Numbered from the stretch's first letter, positions 1 to 7,376 are shown. The stretch: DNA of 16,595 nt from Thermaerobacter marianensis (GCA_020723725.1 DYIG01000014.1:1-16595), one strand, 5' to 3'. Notes: generated by a model not told the origin, from the sequence alone. Numbers and translations: made by a program.

Positions 1-251
1 GGCGGGAGGGTAATTTTATAGGTGAGGATCTTGAGCTTGCGGGTGGTCTGGGGTGCGACAGAAATCGTGCCTTCCGTGTTTTTGAAAGGATCTCTAACTC
101 CAGTTCACCGGTTTTTCCGGTACACCTCGGAGAGGTAATGTCTGACGTTATTCTTAATGAATCCAGACAGCAACCCTTAGTTCTCTATTAGAAGACGTTA
201 GGGATATTTAAAAGAAAAATTTAATTCCCATGATTTCTTTCTATTAGTACA
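1..251. other. Left-edge stretch with no assignable gene; consecutive hairpins
   Basis: No recognisable gene. On the plus strand one frame stays open from the edge to a TAG at 189-191 (about 62 codons) but the translation resembles nothing I know, and an open frame this long can occur by chance. Several stems can be drawn: 52-58 with 65-71 (two G-U pairs), 107-111 with 117-121 around a five-T loop, 140-144 with 164-168 enclosing 150-153 with 159-162, and 174-177 with 200-203 enclosing 181-184 with 190-193. This could be a structured RNA or the 3' end of an upstream gene; I cannot decide. Confidence 0.3.
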
Positions 252-316
252 AGGTGCGGGAAGGGCAAGAGGCCCGGCCCGCACCTCTAAAATTTTAAAG
301 GCCCGGGCCGGGCCTC
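252..316. terminator. GC-rich overlapping inverted repeats after the clp gene
   Basis: Two stems share one segment and cannot form together. Stem A pairs 252-260 with 278-286 (9 bp). Stem B pairs 269-281 with 304-316 (13 bp, GC-rich). Stem B lies 27 bp past the clp stop codon on the minus strand, so it probably acts as its transcription terminator or mRNA 3' end. No clean U-tract follows, so factor-independent termination is not certain. Confidence 0.5.
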
Positions 317-342
317 GTAACATGAGCTTTTTCACGACGCTT

Positions 343-3036
343 TTAAGCGTTGAAAATAACCTGTCCGGTGTCCTTGTCGTATTTAACCGTGATAGTGGTT
401 CCGCTGGAAAACGCGCCTTCCAGGAGTTTACGAGCCAGAGGGGTTTCTATCTCAACTCGTATCCTTCTTTTTAACTCCCGCGCCCCGAATTCCGGTTGAT
501 ACCCCACCTCTGCCAGGTAATCAATTACACTTTCATCAAAATTAAGAAAGATGCCCTGGTTGTCCTGCATGTTCCGGCTGACCCTTTTCAATTGCAAGGA
601 GACGATGCTCTTTATTTCCTCCCGGGTAAGGGCATGGAAGACGATGATATCGTCTATACGATTGAGGAATTCCGGCCGGAAATGGTGTCTTAGAACGCCC
701 ATAAGTTCATCTTTAAGCTGGGAATAGGATAGGGTGCCCGCCTCCCTGCTGCGCAATTTTGATTGAATAAGCTCAGAGCCCAGGTTGCTCGTGGCAATTA
801 TGACCGTATTGGTGAAGTCGACCACGCGCCCCTTGCCGTCCGTAAGCCGCCCGTCGTCGAAAACCTGCAGGAGTATGTTATATACATCCGGATGAGCTTT
901 TTCTATTTCATCAAGAAGTATTACGCTGTAGGGTTTCCGTCTGACCTGTTCGGTAAGTTGACCCCCTTCTTCGTAACCCACATAACCAGGGGGTGCTCCT
1001 ATTAACCTGGCAACGGCATGGCGCTCCATATACTCGCTCATGTCTATACGTACAATGGCATCATCGTTTCCGAATATAGACCAGGCCAGGGCCTTGGCCA
1101 GTTCGGTTTTGCCTACCCCGGTGGGGCCAAGGAACAGGAAGGTGGCCACAGGCCGGTTGCCTTCCCGGAGGCCAGCCCTGGCCAGCCTAATAGCGTCACT
1201 TACGGCTTTAATGGCTTCCTCCTGTCCTATTACGCGCTCATGCAACTTCTCTTCTAATTTGAGTAACTTGGATCGTTCCTCTTCGGTTAGTTCCGTAACA
1301 GGTATGCCGGTGAGCTTGGAGATCACTTGAGCGATGTGTTCCCGCGTTACCTCCGCAGAGGTAACCCCTTTCTCCTTTTTCCACTTCTCCCGACTCTGCT
1401 CCAAATCGGACTGACGCTTTTTAATCTCCTGCTCCAGTTTTTGTGCCTCGTCATAAAGACGGCGCGAGGCGGCATAATCCTGTTCCCTTCGGAGTTTTGT
1501 AATTTCCTCTTCCAATCTCTTGATTTCCGGAGGCGAAGAGGATGACAAAATGCGAACTCGTGATGCTGCCTGGTCGATTAGATCAATGGCTTTATCCGGC
1601 AGAAACCGGTTAGTTATATAACGGTCTGACAGGTCTGCTGCAGCCTGTATGGCGTCGTCAGATATCTTTACTTTATGGTGGGCCTCGTATTTGTCCCTGA
1701 GGCCGCGGAGAATGTCTACAGTTTCTTCAACGGAGGGTTCGGATACCAGCACTGGCTGGAATCGCCTTTCAAGGGCAGCATCCTTTTCGATATGCTTCTG
1801 ATATTCATTCAGGGTGGTGGCTCCGATAAGATGTAATTCCCCTCTGGCAAGGGCGGGTTTCAAAACATTAGCGACGTCGAGGCCGCCTTCCCCACCCCCC
1901 TGTCCGGCTCCGACTATTGTGTGGAGTTCGTCTATGAATACTATCAAACCTTCTTTATTCTCCACTATCTCATCCAGGACTTTTTTGATGCGTTCTTCGA
2001 ATTCCCCCCGGTATTTGGATCCTGCAACCATAGAGTTAATATTTAGTTCCACGACACGTTTGTTGCGTAAGGGTTCGGGGACCTCCCCGTTAACAATACG
2101 TTGTGCCAACCCTTCAACGATTGCGGTTTTTCCAACTCCTGGTTCCCCGATTAGGACAGGATTATTCTTATTTCTGCGTGAAAGGATCTCTATAGTTGTT
2201 TCAATCTCATTTGCCCGGCCAATAACAGGGTCTATTTTGCCCTCCCGTGCCATTTGGGTCAGATCACGGGAGAACCGGTCAAGGTTTGGGGTATTTGTGG
2301 TGGTTTGAACCTTACCTTCCGGGGCGCCCTGTCCAACTACCTTGACGGTTTGCTGACGGAGGGAAGACGGGGTGAGTCCATACTTCTTCAAGAGATCCCC
2401 GGCAAGGCCCTCTTCTTCTTCGAGCAAGCCGATGAGCATGTGCTCGGGTCCAACATAGCTATGGTTCATGGTCCTGGCGGCGGAAAAGGCATGCTCCAGT
2501 GCACGCTTCAGACGGGGGGATACTGTGAGTTCGGTTTCATGCTCCCCCTTTGCTTCCCCTTTTGGAGCGTTGTGTTCTATATAACCCTTCACATCGGAGA
2601 TGTTTATCTTGAACTGCTTTAGGATTTCTCTTACGACATCATTGTCTGTAAGGGTGTAGAGGAGGTGCTCCGTGTCTACCTCGTTCCGTCCGTACTCTGT
2701 CGCCACCTGGGCCGCTTTCTGGATCAACTCGCGCGAGTTATCGGTCAAGTACTTGTCCAAGTCAAGGTACTCCCTCCGGGGCTGCAGGGGTTCAAAACCC
2801 AATTCTCCGGTAGGGACGCTGGAATCACCAAACAAACCTTTTAACATATCATGGAGGTCGTCAAAGACGCTCCCGAAGAAGAGTGATTCGAAAGGGGAGT
2901 AAGCACGACGGGTACGAGTGAGCTTTGTATAATCCCGGTCGCAGACGTTGATGGTTCTTTGCCTGCCGTTCAAAGACAGGTTTACGCGGGTGGTGGCTGG
3001 CCGTTCTCGGCAAATGTCGCAAAGCACCGCACTCAT
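343..3036 (-). CDS. ClpC/ClpE-type AAA+ unfoldase with N-terminal zinc finger and UVR motif
   Basis: An 897-residue ATP-driven protein unfoldase of the cytosolic Clp/Hsp100 family. Order: McsA/ClpE-like zinc finger (C6, C9, C32, with D35 where a fourth Cys is common), a Phe-rich linker (47-70), Clp_N repeats (about 87-230), ATPase domain 1 (Walker A 297-304, Walker B ending D369-E370), a short coiled coil with a UVR motif (about 505-545), and ATPase domain 2 (Walker A 637-644, Walker B ending D709-E710). The short middle domain fits ClpC/ClpE rather than ClpB. However, the loop after the second sensor (about 757-775) lacks the [LIV]GF tripeptide that docks ClpP and reads more like ClpB, so a role as ClpP partner is doubtful. 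GGAGG lies 9 nt before the ATG. No ctsR, mcsA or mcsB is next to it, and I see no CtsR or CIRCE box upstream. Confidence 0.93.
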   Translation of the reverse strand: MSAVLCDICRERPATTRVNLSLNGRQRTINVCDRDYTKLTRTRRAYSPFESLFFGSVFDDLHDMLKGLFGDSSVPTGELGFEPLQPRREYLDLDKYLTDNSRELIQKAAQVATEYGRNEVDTEHLLYTLTDNDVVREILKQFKINISDVKGYIEHNAPKGEAKGEHETELTVSPRLKRALEHAFSAARTMNHSYVGPEHMLIGLLEEEEGLAGDLLKKYGLTPSSLRQQTVKVVGQGAPEGKVQTTTNTPNLDRFSRDLTQMAREGKIDPVIGRANEIETTIEILSRRNKNNPVLIGEPGVGKTAIVEGLAQRIVNGEVPEPLRNKRVVELNINSMVAGSKYRGEFEERIKKVLDEIVENKEGLIVFIDELHTIVGAGQGGGEGGLDVANVLKPALARGELHLIGATTLNEYQKHIEKDAALERRFQPVLVSEPSVEETVDILRGLRDKYEAHHKVKISDDAIQAAADLSDRYITNRFLPDKAIDLIDQAASRVRILSSSSPPEIKRLEEEITKLRREQDYAASRRLYDEAQKLEQEIKKRQSDLEQSREKWKKEKGVTSAEVTREHIAQVISKLTGIPVTELTEEERSKLLKLEEKLHERVIGQEEAIKAVSDAIRLARAGLREGNRPVATFLFLGPTGVGKTELAKALAWSIFGNDDAIVRIDMSEYMERHAVARLIGAPPGYVGYEEGGQLTEQVRRKPYSVILLDEIEKAHPDVYNILLQVFDDGRLTDGKGRVVDFTNTVIIATSNLGSELIQSKLRSREAGTLSYSQLKDELMGVLRHHFRPEFLNRIDDIIVFHALTREEIKSIVSLQLKRVSRNMQDNQGIFLNFDESVIDYLAEVGYQPEFGARELKRRIRVEIETPLARKLLEGAFSSGTTITVKYDKDTGQVIFNA

Positions 3037-3125
3037 CAGTCATGTCCTCCTCTGCTATAAAGATTTATTTACCTAACAAGATTAGCCAATATATAGTGAT
3101 GTTCCTTGTGTCTAAATTACTATTT

Positions 3126-3142
3126 TTCATCAACTTGATGAA
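3126..3142. promoter_or_regulatory. 17-bp perfect palindrome, possible operator
   Basis: Arms TTCATCAA and TTGATGAA flank a single central C, in the 185-bp divergent region between clp and tRNA-Arg. It overlaps the -35 of a candidate plus-strand promoter and lies about 90 bp upstream of the clp start. The symmetry suggests a dimeric repressor site, but I cannot match it to a known regulator. Confidence 0.4.
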
Positions 3143-3163
3143 CAAATGCCGATGAGATAAACT
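3135..3163 (+). promoter_or_regulatory. Candidate promoter for tRNA-Arg / tadA
   Basis: TTGATG at 3135-3140 and TAAACT at 3158-3163 are 17 nt apart, a sigma-A-like arrangement. Transcription would begin about 50 nt before the tRNA. The -10 is only a fair match. Confidence 0.4.
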
Positions 3164-3221
3164 AATCATCGCGTATGGCCATGTGAAGCCATATGAAAGA
3201 GTTACAGATCTTATGGTCTTT

Positions 3222-3298
3222 GCGCCCGTAGCTCAGCCGGACAGAGCGAGAGCGTCCTAAGCTCTGCGTCGGGGGTTCGAGTCCCTCCGGGCCTGCCA
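3222..3298 (+). tRNA. tRNA-Arg (anticodon CCU)
   Basis: A 77-nt cloverleaf with encoded CCA. The D stem GCTC/GAGC, anticodon stem AGAGC/GCTCT around loop GTCCTAA (anticodon CCT, reading AGG), and T loop TTCGAGT are all intact. The acceptor stem is odd: 3222-3228 against 3288-3294 gives a G1-U72 wobble and a C2-C71 mismatch, the other five pairs being good. It may be a functional variant or carry a mutation or sequence error at 3293-3294. Confidence 0.92.
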
Positions 3299-3333
3299 TT
3301 TATTATGAGCCGCTTTAGAAGGGGCGAATCACC

Positions 3334-3807
3334 CTGGATAAAGAAGACGCCCTGGAAGAGTTTTTTATGAAAATTGCCTTGGAGGAGGCCGCAGAGGCTG
3401 CCGCCAAGGATGAGGTTCCTGTAGGCGCGGTTGTCGAGTTGAACGGCCAGATTATCGGTCGTGGCCGCAACCTGCGTGAAACGACAGGGGACCCTACGGC
3501 TCATGCTGAGATAGTGGCCCTTCGGGAGGCAAGCCGTAAAATGGGCACATGGCGCCTTGAGGGGGCGGCCATGTTTGTCACCCTTGAGCCGTGTGCCATG
3601 TGTGCGGGCGCTTTGGTTCTCGCAAGGGTTAGGAGATTGGTGTTTGGAACCCGGGATCCCAAGGCTGGAGCGGCAGTTTCTCTCATGAACATTGTTCATG
3701 ATGAAAGGCTTAATCACAGGCTTGAATTAAAAGAAGGCATACTCGGTAAGGCCTGCCAGGATATCCTTCAGGAATTCTTCCGAAAGAAACGGCGGTCAAA
3801 CCGATAA
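3334..3807 (+). CDS. tadA: tRNA adenosine(34) deaminase TadA
   Basis: Zinc deaminase that converts A34 to inosine in tRNA-Arg(ACG). From the ATG at 3367 the protein has 146 residues with the HAE zinc/proton-shuttle motif (H46, E48) and PCAMC (C76, C79). Family members normally carry about ten more residues before this point, and the frame is open upstream to a TAG at 3316-3318. It contains no ATG, GTG or TTG there but does contain CTG at 3334, with GGGG nine bases before it. Starting at that CTG gives 157 residues and puts the key residues at H57, E59, C87 and C90, the numbers I recall for E. coli TadA. I therefore give 3334; the conservative start is 3367. The gene sits between tRNA-Arg and tRNA-Ser genes, and its stop is 9 bp from the next tRNA. 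Confidence 0.93.
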   Translation: MDKEDALEEFFMKIALEEAAEAAAKDEVPVGAVVELNGQIIGRGRNLRETTGDPTAHAEIVALREASRKMGTWRLEGAAMFVTLEPCAMCAGALVLARVRRLVFGTRDPKAGAAVSLMNIVHDERLNHRLELKEGILGKACQDILQEFFRKKRRSNR

Positions 3808-3816
3808 ACCTACCGC

Positions 3817-3904
3817 GGAGGGGTGTCCGAGCGGATTAAGGTGCGGCTCTCGAAAAGCCGTGTCCCGAGAGGGACCGTGGGTTCGAATCCCACCCCCTCC
3901 GCCA
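3817..3904 (+). tRNA. tRNA-Ser (anticodon CGA)
   Basis: An 88-nt class II tRNA. Acceptor GGAGGGG (3817-3823) pairs with CCCCTCC (3894-3900); anticodon stem CGGCT/AGCCG surrounds loop CTCGAAA (anticodon CGA, codon UCG). A long variable arm, T loop TTCGAAT and encoded CCA are present. Confidence 0.96.
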
Positions 3905-3977
3905 TCTGTTAATTGCTTTAGGTTGAATCCCCTTTCCCTTGTTTGTTATCATTTTGTATGCGGTTTCGTAGGGGTTT

Positions 3978-4067
3978 GGAAGGGTGCGAGAGTGGTTTAA
4001 TCGGCACGCCTGGAGAGCGTGTGTACGGGGAACTGTACCGAGGGTTCGAATCCCCCCCCTTCCGCCA
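3978..4067 (+). tRNA. tRNA-Ser (anticodon GGA)
   Basis: A 90-nt class II tRNA. Acceptor GGAAGGG (3978-3984) pairs with CCCTTCC (4057-4063); anticodon stem CACGC/GCGTG surrounds loop CTGGAGA (anticodon GGA, codons UCC/UCU). A long variable arm, T loop TTCGAAT and encoded CCA are present. Confidence 0.96.
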
Positions 4068-4069
4068 TT

Positions 4070-4097
4070 TTGTTTACACCCAAATACCAGATATAAT
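4070..4097 (+). promoter_or_regulatory. Promoter of the SRP RNA gene
   Basis: TTGTTT at 4070-4075 and a perfect TATAAT at 4092-4097, 16 nt apart. The predicted start at about 4104-4106 coincides with the 5' end of the SRP RNA closing stem. Confidence 0.75.
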
Positions 4098-4105
4098 TTA
4101 TTTTG

Positions 4106-4371
4106 ACCGTGCTAGACGGGGAGGTAGCGGTGCCCTGTACCCGCAAGCCGCTATAGCGGGGTCGAATGCTCGCCTGAGGTTACTCTTTGTAGGGCCGGCC
4201 TAGGTAGTTGGTATTGATGGTCAGGTCTTGCGCAACGGGATCCCGTGAACCCCGCCAGGTCCGGGAGGAAGCAACGGTAAGCGGCCCATTTCGTGTGCCG
4301 CAAGGTTGCCGGGCCGGAGCCTAAAACCTTGGTATCGCCTGGAAAGGGCCATCGAGGGCGAGCTGCACGGT
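4106..4371 (+). ncRNA. ffs: Signal recognition particle RNA (long Gram-positive type)
   Basis: A 266-nt RNA scaffold for Ffh in co-translational membrane targeting. The ends close as a stem: ACCGTGC (4106-4112) with GCACGGT (4365-4371). The 5' part (GGGAGGTAGCGGTGCCCTGTA-like, about 4118-4145) is the Alu domain typical of Bacillus-type SRP RNA. The S domain lies around 4235-4285, with CCAGGTCCG and GGAGGAAGCAAC; helix 8 is capped by GGGA (4263-4266), a GNRA loop replacing the common GGAA. It has its own promoter and terminator. Its position immediately upstream of dnaX is common in Firmicutes. Confidence 0.95.
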
Positions 4372-4388
4372 TCTAATCCGGAATACAG

Positions 4389-4407
4389 GCCCCGAGAGGG
4401 GCTTTTC
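4389..4407 (+). terminator. Terminator of the SRP RNA
   Basis: GCCCC (4389-4393) and GGGGC (4398-4402) close a GAGA loop and are followed by TTTTC. The stem is 18 nt past the SRP RNA 3' end. Confidence 0.75.
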
Positions 4408-4439
4408 TGTTCATTACGGTATCCGGGAGGGGGGAGGCC

Positions 4440-6023
4440 ATGGCTTCTCCATCGGGAACGCACGTAGTTCTTTACAGGGCGTGGCGGCCTGCCTCTTTTT
4501 CCGAAGTTGTGGGGCAGAGGCATGTCACCATAACCCTGGTTAACGCCCTCCGCAGTAACCGGCTTAGTCACGCCTATCTTTTCTGCGGTCCGCGCGGGAC
4601 GGGAAAGACATCGGTCGCAAAAATCCTGGCCAAAGCGGCCAACTGCCCCGACCAGGAGAATGGGGAGCCCTGCAATAAATGCCCTCTGTGTGTGGGCATA
4701 GCCAGCGGGCAGTCTCTGGACGTTTTAGAGATAGATGCAGCTTCCAACAGGGGCATAGATGAGATCCGAGATCTACGGGAGAAGGTTCGCTATTCTTCGG
4801 CAGCCTGTCGGTATAAGGTATACATAATCGACGAAGTCCACATGCTGACACCCGAGGCTTTCAACGCCTTGTTGAAGACCCTCGAAGAACCTCCGCCCAA
4901 TGTGCTTTTTATCCTGGCCACGACTGACCCTCACAAAGTGCCGACAACCATTGTATCCCGCTGTCAGCGGTTTAATTTCCACCGCCTTTCCGTGGAGGAG
5001 ATTGTAGACCGGCTAGGTGAGGTGTGTTCCCATCTCGGGATAGCTACGGAGGATGGCGTGCTGGAGGCTATAGCCCGCCATGCAGATGGAGGGTTGCGAG
5101 ACGCCCTAGGGTTACTGGATCAGTGTCTCTTGTTTTCAGGAGAGGGCGATGGTGCTGGAGGTTCAATTAAACACGATGATCTGCGGCAGTTGCTGGGTCT
5201 GGCTGATGAGGATGCCTTGTTGGGAGTCCTCAAGGGTTGGGGGGAAGGAGACCCCCTGGTTGTTTTGAAAGTGGTGGACCGTTTACATCGGGAAGGGAAA
5301 GACTTGCGCCAATTCACCCGTGACCTTATTGGTATCTGCCGGGATCTGTTGCTTATGCTGGTCTCCTCAGGCAGTCAAGATGCGGAAACCCTCGGCGACC
5401 AAAAATGGCTGGTGGCTTTAAGCAAGGTCCTCACTGCCGAGAGGTTGGTGGAAATGCTCCCTGCCTTGTCAAGACTTGAGGGTGATTTGCGCTGGGCCAC
5501 TCAGCCCCGTCTTTCACTGGAAGTAGGTCTTTTGGGTTTGATCTTCGAAACAGGGCGATACCGTCCCCAGCAACGGCAACGGACAGAGGATGAGTGCCCG
5601 GTTCCTCAGGCGCCTGCCCCGCTTGCTGCCTCATCCGGGGATGAATCCTCCGAAAGTAGCGAAAGTAGCGCGGGATTCGGTTCGATAATGCAGCAATGGC
5701 GTCAAATAATTGAACGTGTTAAGAAGCAGCGTCGGCCACTGTCGGCTCTTTTGGAACCGGCACGGCCCGTTCGCCTGGAAAACGGCAAACTGCTTTTGGC
5801 TTTTGGCCGTGATTGGGGTTTCCACAAGGAAATGGTGGCCGACATGACCAATAGAACGTTCCTTGAAAAGGCCATTGGCGAGGTTACCGGGCAGCGTGTT
5901 GCGGTAATATGTATTTTTGAGAATGAGATTCAGGCTCACCGGGAAGAGGATCTGGTCGAAGCGGCCCTTCGGGAGTTTGAAGGAGTGCTTGTTGATTTGG
6001 ACGACAAGGTTCAGGAGGGATAA
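4440..6023 (+). CDS. dnaX: DNA polymerase III subunit gamma/tau
   Basis: A 527-residue clamp-loader ATPase that assembles the beta clamp and couples polymerase to helicase. Visible: Walker A GPRGTGKT (50-57), zinc-binding cysteines C69, C78, C81 and C84, Walker B YIIDE (about 128-132), and the SRC sensor motif (173-175). After about residue 380 the sequence is a Ser-rich linker (a 9-bp unit repeated in tandem at 5651-5668) and then a C-terminal domain. A purine-rich GGGAGGGGGGAGG element precedes the ATG by a few bases. I found no obvious A-rich slippery site for making a short gamma form. First gene of the dnaX-ebfC-recR operon, separated from ebfC by 2 bp. Confidence 0.97.
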   Translation: MASPSGTHVVLYRAWRPASFSEVVGQRHVTITLVNALRSNRLSHAYLFCGPRGTGKTSVAKILAKAANCPDQENGEPCNKCPLCVGIASGQSLDVLEIDAASNRGIDEIRDLREKVRYSSAACRYKVYIIDEVHMLTPEAFNALLKTLEEPPPNVLFILATTDPHKVPTTIVSRCQRFNFHRLSVEEIVDRLGEVCSHLGIATEDGVLEAIARHADGGLRDALGLLDQCLLFSGEGDGAGGSIKHDDLRQLLGLADEDALLGVLKGWGEGDPLVVLKVVDRLHREGKDLRQFTRDLIGICRDLLLMLVSSGSQDAETLGDQKWLVALSKVLTAERLVEMLPALSRLEGDLRWATQPRLSLEVGLLGLIFETGRYRPQQRQRTEDECPVPQAPAPLAASSGDESSESSESSAGFGSIMQQWRQIIERVKKQRRPLSALLEPARPVRLENGKLLLAFGRDWGFHKEMVADMTNRTFLEKAIGEVTGQRVAVICIFENEIQAHREEDLVEAALREFEGVLVDLDDKVQEG

Positions 6024-6025
6024 GA

Positions 6026-6346
6026 ATGTTACAGATGAACAAGATGATGAAGCAGTTTCAAAAACTCCAGCAGGATATGGCCAGGGTTCAGGAGGAGCTC
6101 TCCACAAAGACTGTTGAAGCTACTGCTGGGGGCGGCGTCGTTAGTGTGGTTGTAAACGGCAAACAGGAGGTCATGTCAATCCGCATTGAGAAAACAGCGG
6201 TTGACCCCGAGGATGTGGAAATGCTCCAGGACCTGGTTCTTGCCGCGGTCAACGAGGGTCTTCGCAAATCACAGGAATTGGCTACGAACGAGATGTCCAA
6301 AGTGACAAGTGGCTTGAACGTCCCTGGACTCCCGTTTGGCTTCTAA
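6026..6346 (+). CDS. ebfC: YbaB/EbfC nucleoid-associated protein
   Basis: A 106-residue DNA-binding protein of the YbaB/EbfC family, dimeric in known members. The N-terminal helix (about 1-30) is rich in Met, Gln and Lys, followed by the Gly-rich turn TAGGGVVSVVVNGK (about 33-46) and the usual acidic stretch DPEDVEMLQDL. Length is typical. AGGAGG of the site lies inside the end of dnaX. The dnaX-ebfC-recR order is conserved and suggests a link to replication-associated repair. Confidence 0.95.
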   Translation: MLQMNKMMKQFQKLQQDMARVQEELSTKTVEATAGGGVVSVVVNGKQEVMSIRIEKTAVDPEDVEMLQDLVLAAVNEGLRKSQELATNEMSKVTSGLNVPGLPFGF

Positions 6347-6348
6347 GG

Positions 6349-6948
6349 ATGGTGCATTTCGCCGCACCCATTGCCCGTTTGATAGAGGAACTGGGCCGAT
6401 TACCGGGCATTGGACCCAAATCTGCCCAGCGGCTGGCCTTTCATCTGCTCTTTGCGCCTCGTGAAGAGGTGGAACGCCTGGCGCGTGCCATCGTTGAGGC
6501 CAAGGAAAGGGTCAGGTATTGCTCCAGGTGTTGGAACCTCACGGAAGAAGACCCCTGTCATATCTGTACGGACACCTCGCGCGACACCACATTACTATGC
6601 ATTGTTGAGGAGCCCAAGGATGTAGTGGCCATGGAAAAGACACGCGGTTTCAAGGGTGTCTATCACGTTCTTCAAGGCGCCATCTCCCCCCTGGATGGGG
6701 TTGGACCAGAACAGCTGCGTATTCGAGAACTTTTAAGTCGCCTATCCGGTGAAGACATACGTGAGATCATCTTAGCCACCAACCCCAATGTGGAGGGTGA
6801 GGCCACGGCGCTTTACCTCGCCCGACTTATAAAGCCCCTCGGTCTTCGGGTAACCCGTATCGCTCGTGGCTTGCCGGAAGGTGGAGACCTTGATTATGTT
6901 GACGAGGTCACCCTCTCCAGAGCGTTGGAGGGGCGTCGCGAAATATAA
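6349..6948 (+). CDS. recR: Recombination mediator RecR
   Basis: A 199-residue protein that, with RecF/RecO, loads RecA on SSB-coated gaps. It has an N-terminal helix-hairpin-helix region (LPGIGPKSAQRLA, 18-30), a four-Cys zinc finger (C58, C61, C70, C73), and a Toprim domain from about residue 81, with the acidic residue of VVEEP-like IVEEP at E87-E88. Length is standard. It starts 2 bp after the ebfC stop, so translational coupling is likely. Confidence 0.97.
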   Translation: MVHFAAPIARLIEELGRLPGIGPKSAQRLAFHLLFAPREEVERLARAIVEAKERVRYCSRCWNLTEEDPCHICTDTSRDTTLLCIVEEPKDVVAMEKTRGFKGVYHVLQGAISPLDGVGPEQLRIRELLSRLSGEDIREIILATNPNVEGEATALYLARLIKPLGLRVTRIARGLPEGGDLDYVDEVTLSRALEGRREI

Positions 6949-7047
6949 CCCCTCAAAAAACAATCCATTCCTGGGAATATTATCCCTCATTCCTGGATAA
7001 CCTGATAGTTGGTAGCTGAATAAACCGTTATCAGGGGGGGGATCCGA

Positions 7048-7293
7048 GTGAATACGGAAGAAGTGGGGCGCGCCCGGGAAGACGTATCCGGGGATGTAGC
7101 TGTTGGCGTTCGGGTTGCGGGCCAGGACATATCCAGGTTAATTGAAGAAGCAAAGAAGGAATGGATACGTGCCCAGGCCCTCTTTGAGAATGTTTCGGAC
7201 CCGGAAATGGTAGACCACGCCATCCACCTTATAATGACCGCGGAGAAGAAATACACCTATCTACTACGCCTCGCCAAGGTGGAAACAGGTTAG
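7048..7293 (+). CDS. DUF2508 (YaaL-like) protein
   Basis: An 81-residue protein of unknown function. The C-terminal half (about 28-76) carries the family pattern: EAKKEWIRAQALF, then SDPEMVDHAIHLIMTAEKKYTYLLRLAK. It follows recR as yaaL does in B. subtilis, but 99 bp away and with no bofA-like gene after it. The start is GTG, with a run of seven G (7034-7040) seven bases before it. The first 25 residues are not conserved in character. Probably small, soluble and helical. Confidence 0.8.
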   Translation: MNTEEVGRAREDVSGDVAVGVRVAGQDISRLIEEAKKEWIRAQALFENVSDPEMVDHAIHLIMTAEKKYTYLLRLAKVETG

Positions 7294-7339
7294 AGGCATG
7301 GCGACAGATGGGCCTTTTTTCCGGACTTGACAAAAATTA

Positions 7340-7364
7340 GCTTGTTCCATCAAATGGAACAAGC
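7340..7364. terminator. Perfect hairpin, terminator for the minus-strand narK-like gene
   Basis: Arms GCTTGTTCCAT and ATGGAACAAGC (11 bp) around a 3-nt loop. Read on the minus strand it is followed by TAATTTTTG, a usable U-tract; read on the plus strand it lacks one. It is the second of two hairpins between convergent genes. Confidence 0.65.
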
Positions 7365-7376
7365 CCAAAAATTGAG

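Noticed and set aside
1..105. T-box leader suggested by GGGTGGTCTGGGG
   Set aside because: The conserved T-box core sequence and a following terminator are not present.
1814..2308. 164-codon frame antisense to the clp gene
   Set aside because: Ser/Pro/Arg-rich translation typical of antisense to a strongly coding gene; no ribosome site of note.
3051..3221. CtsR or CIRCE heat-shock operator before clp
   Set aside because: Neither the tandem heptad of CtsR nor the CIRCE inverted repeat is present.
3943..4203. 86-codon frame across tRNA-Ser(GGA) and the SRP RNA
   Set aside because: Entirely within and between RNA genes.
4440..6023. Programmed frameshift in dnaX producing gamma
   Set aside because: No A-rich slippery heptamer with a downstream stem was seen; the reading frame is continuous.
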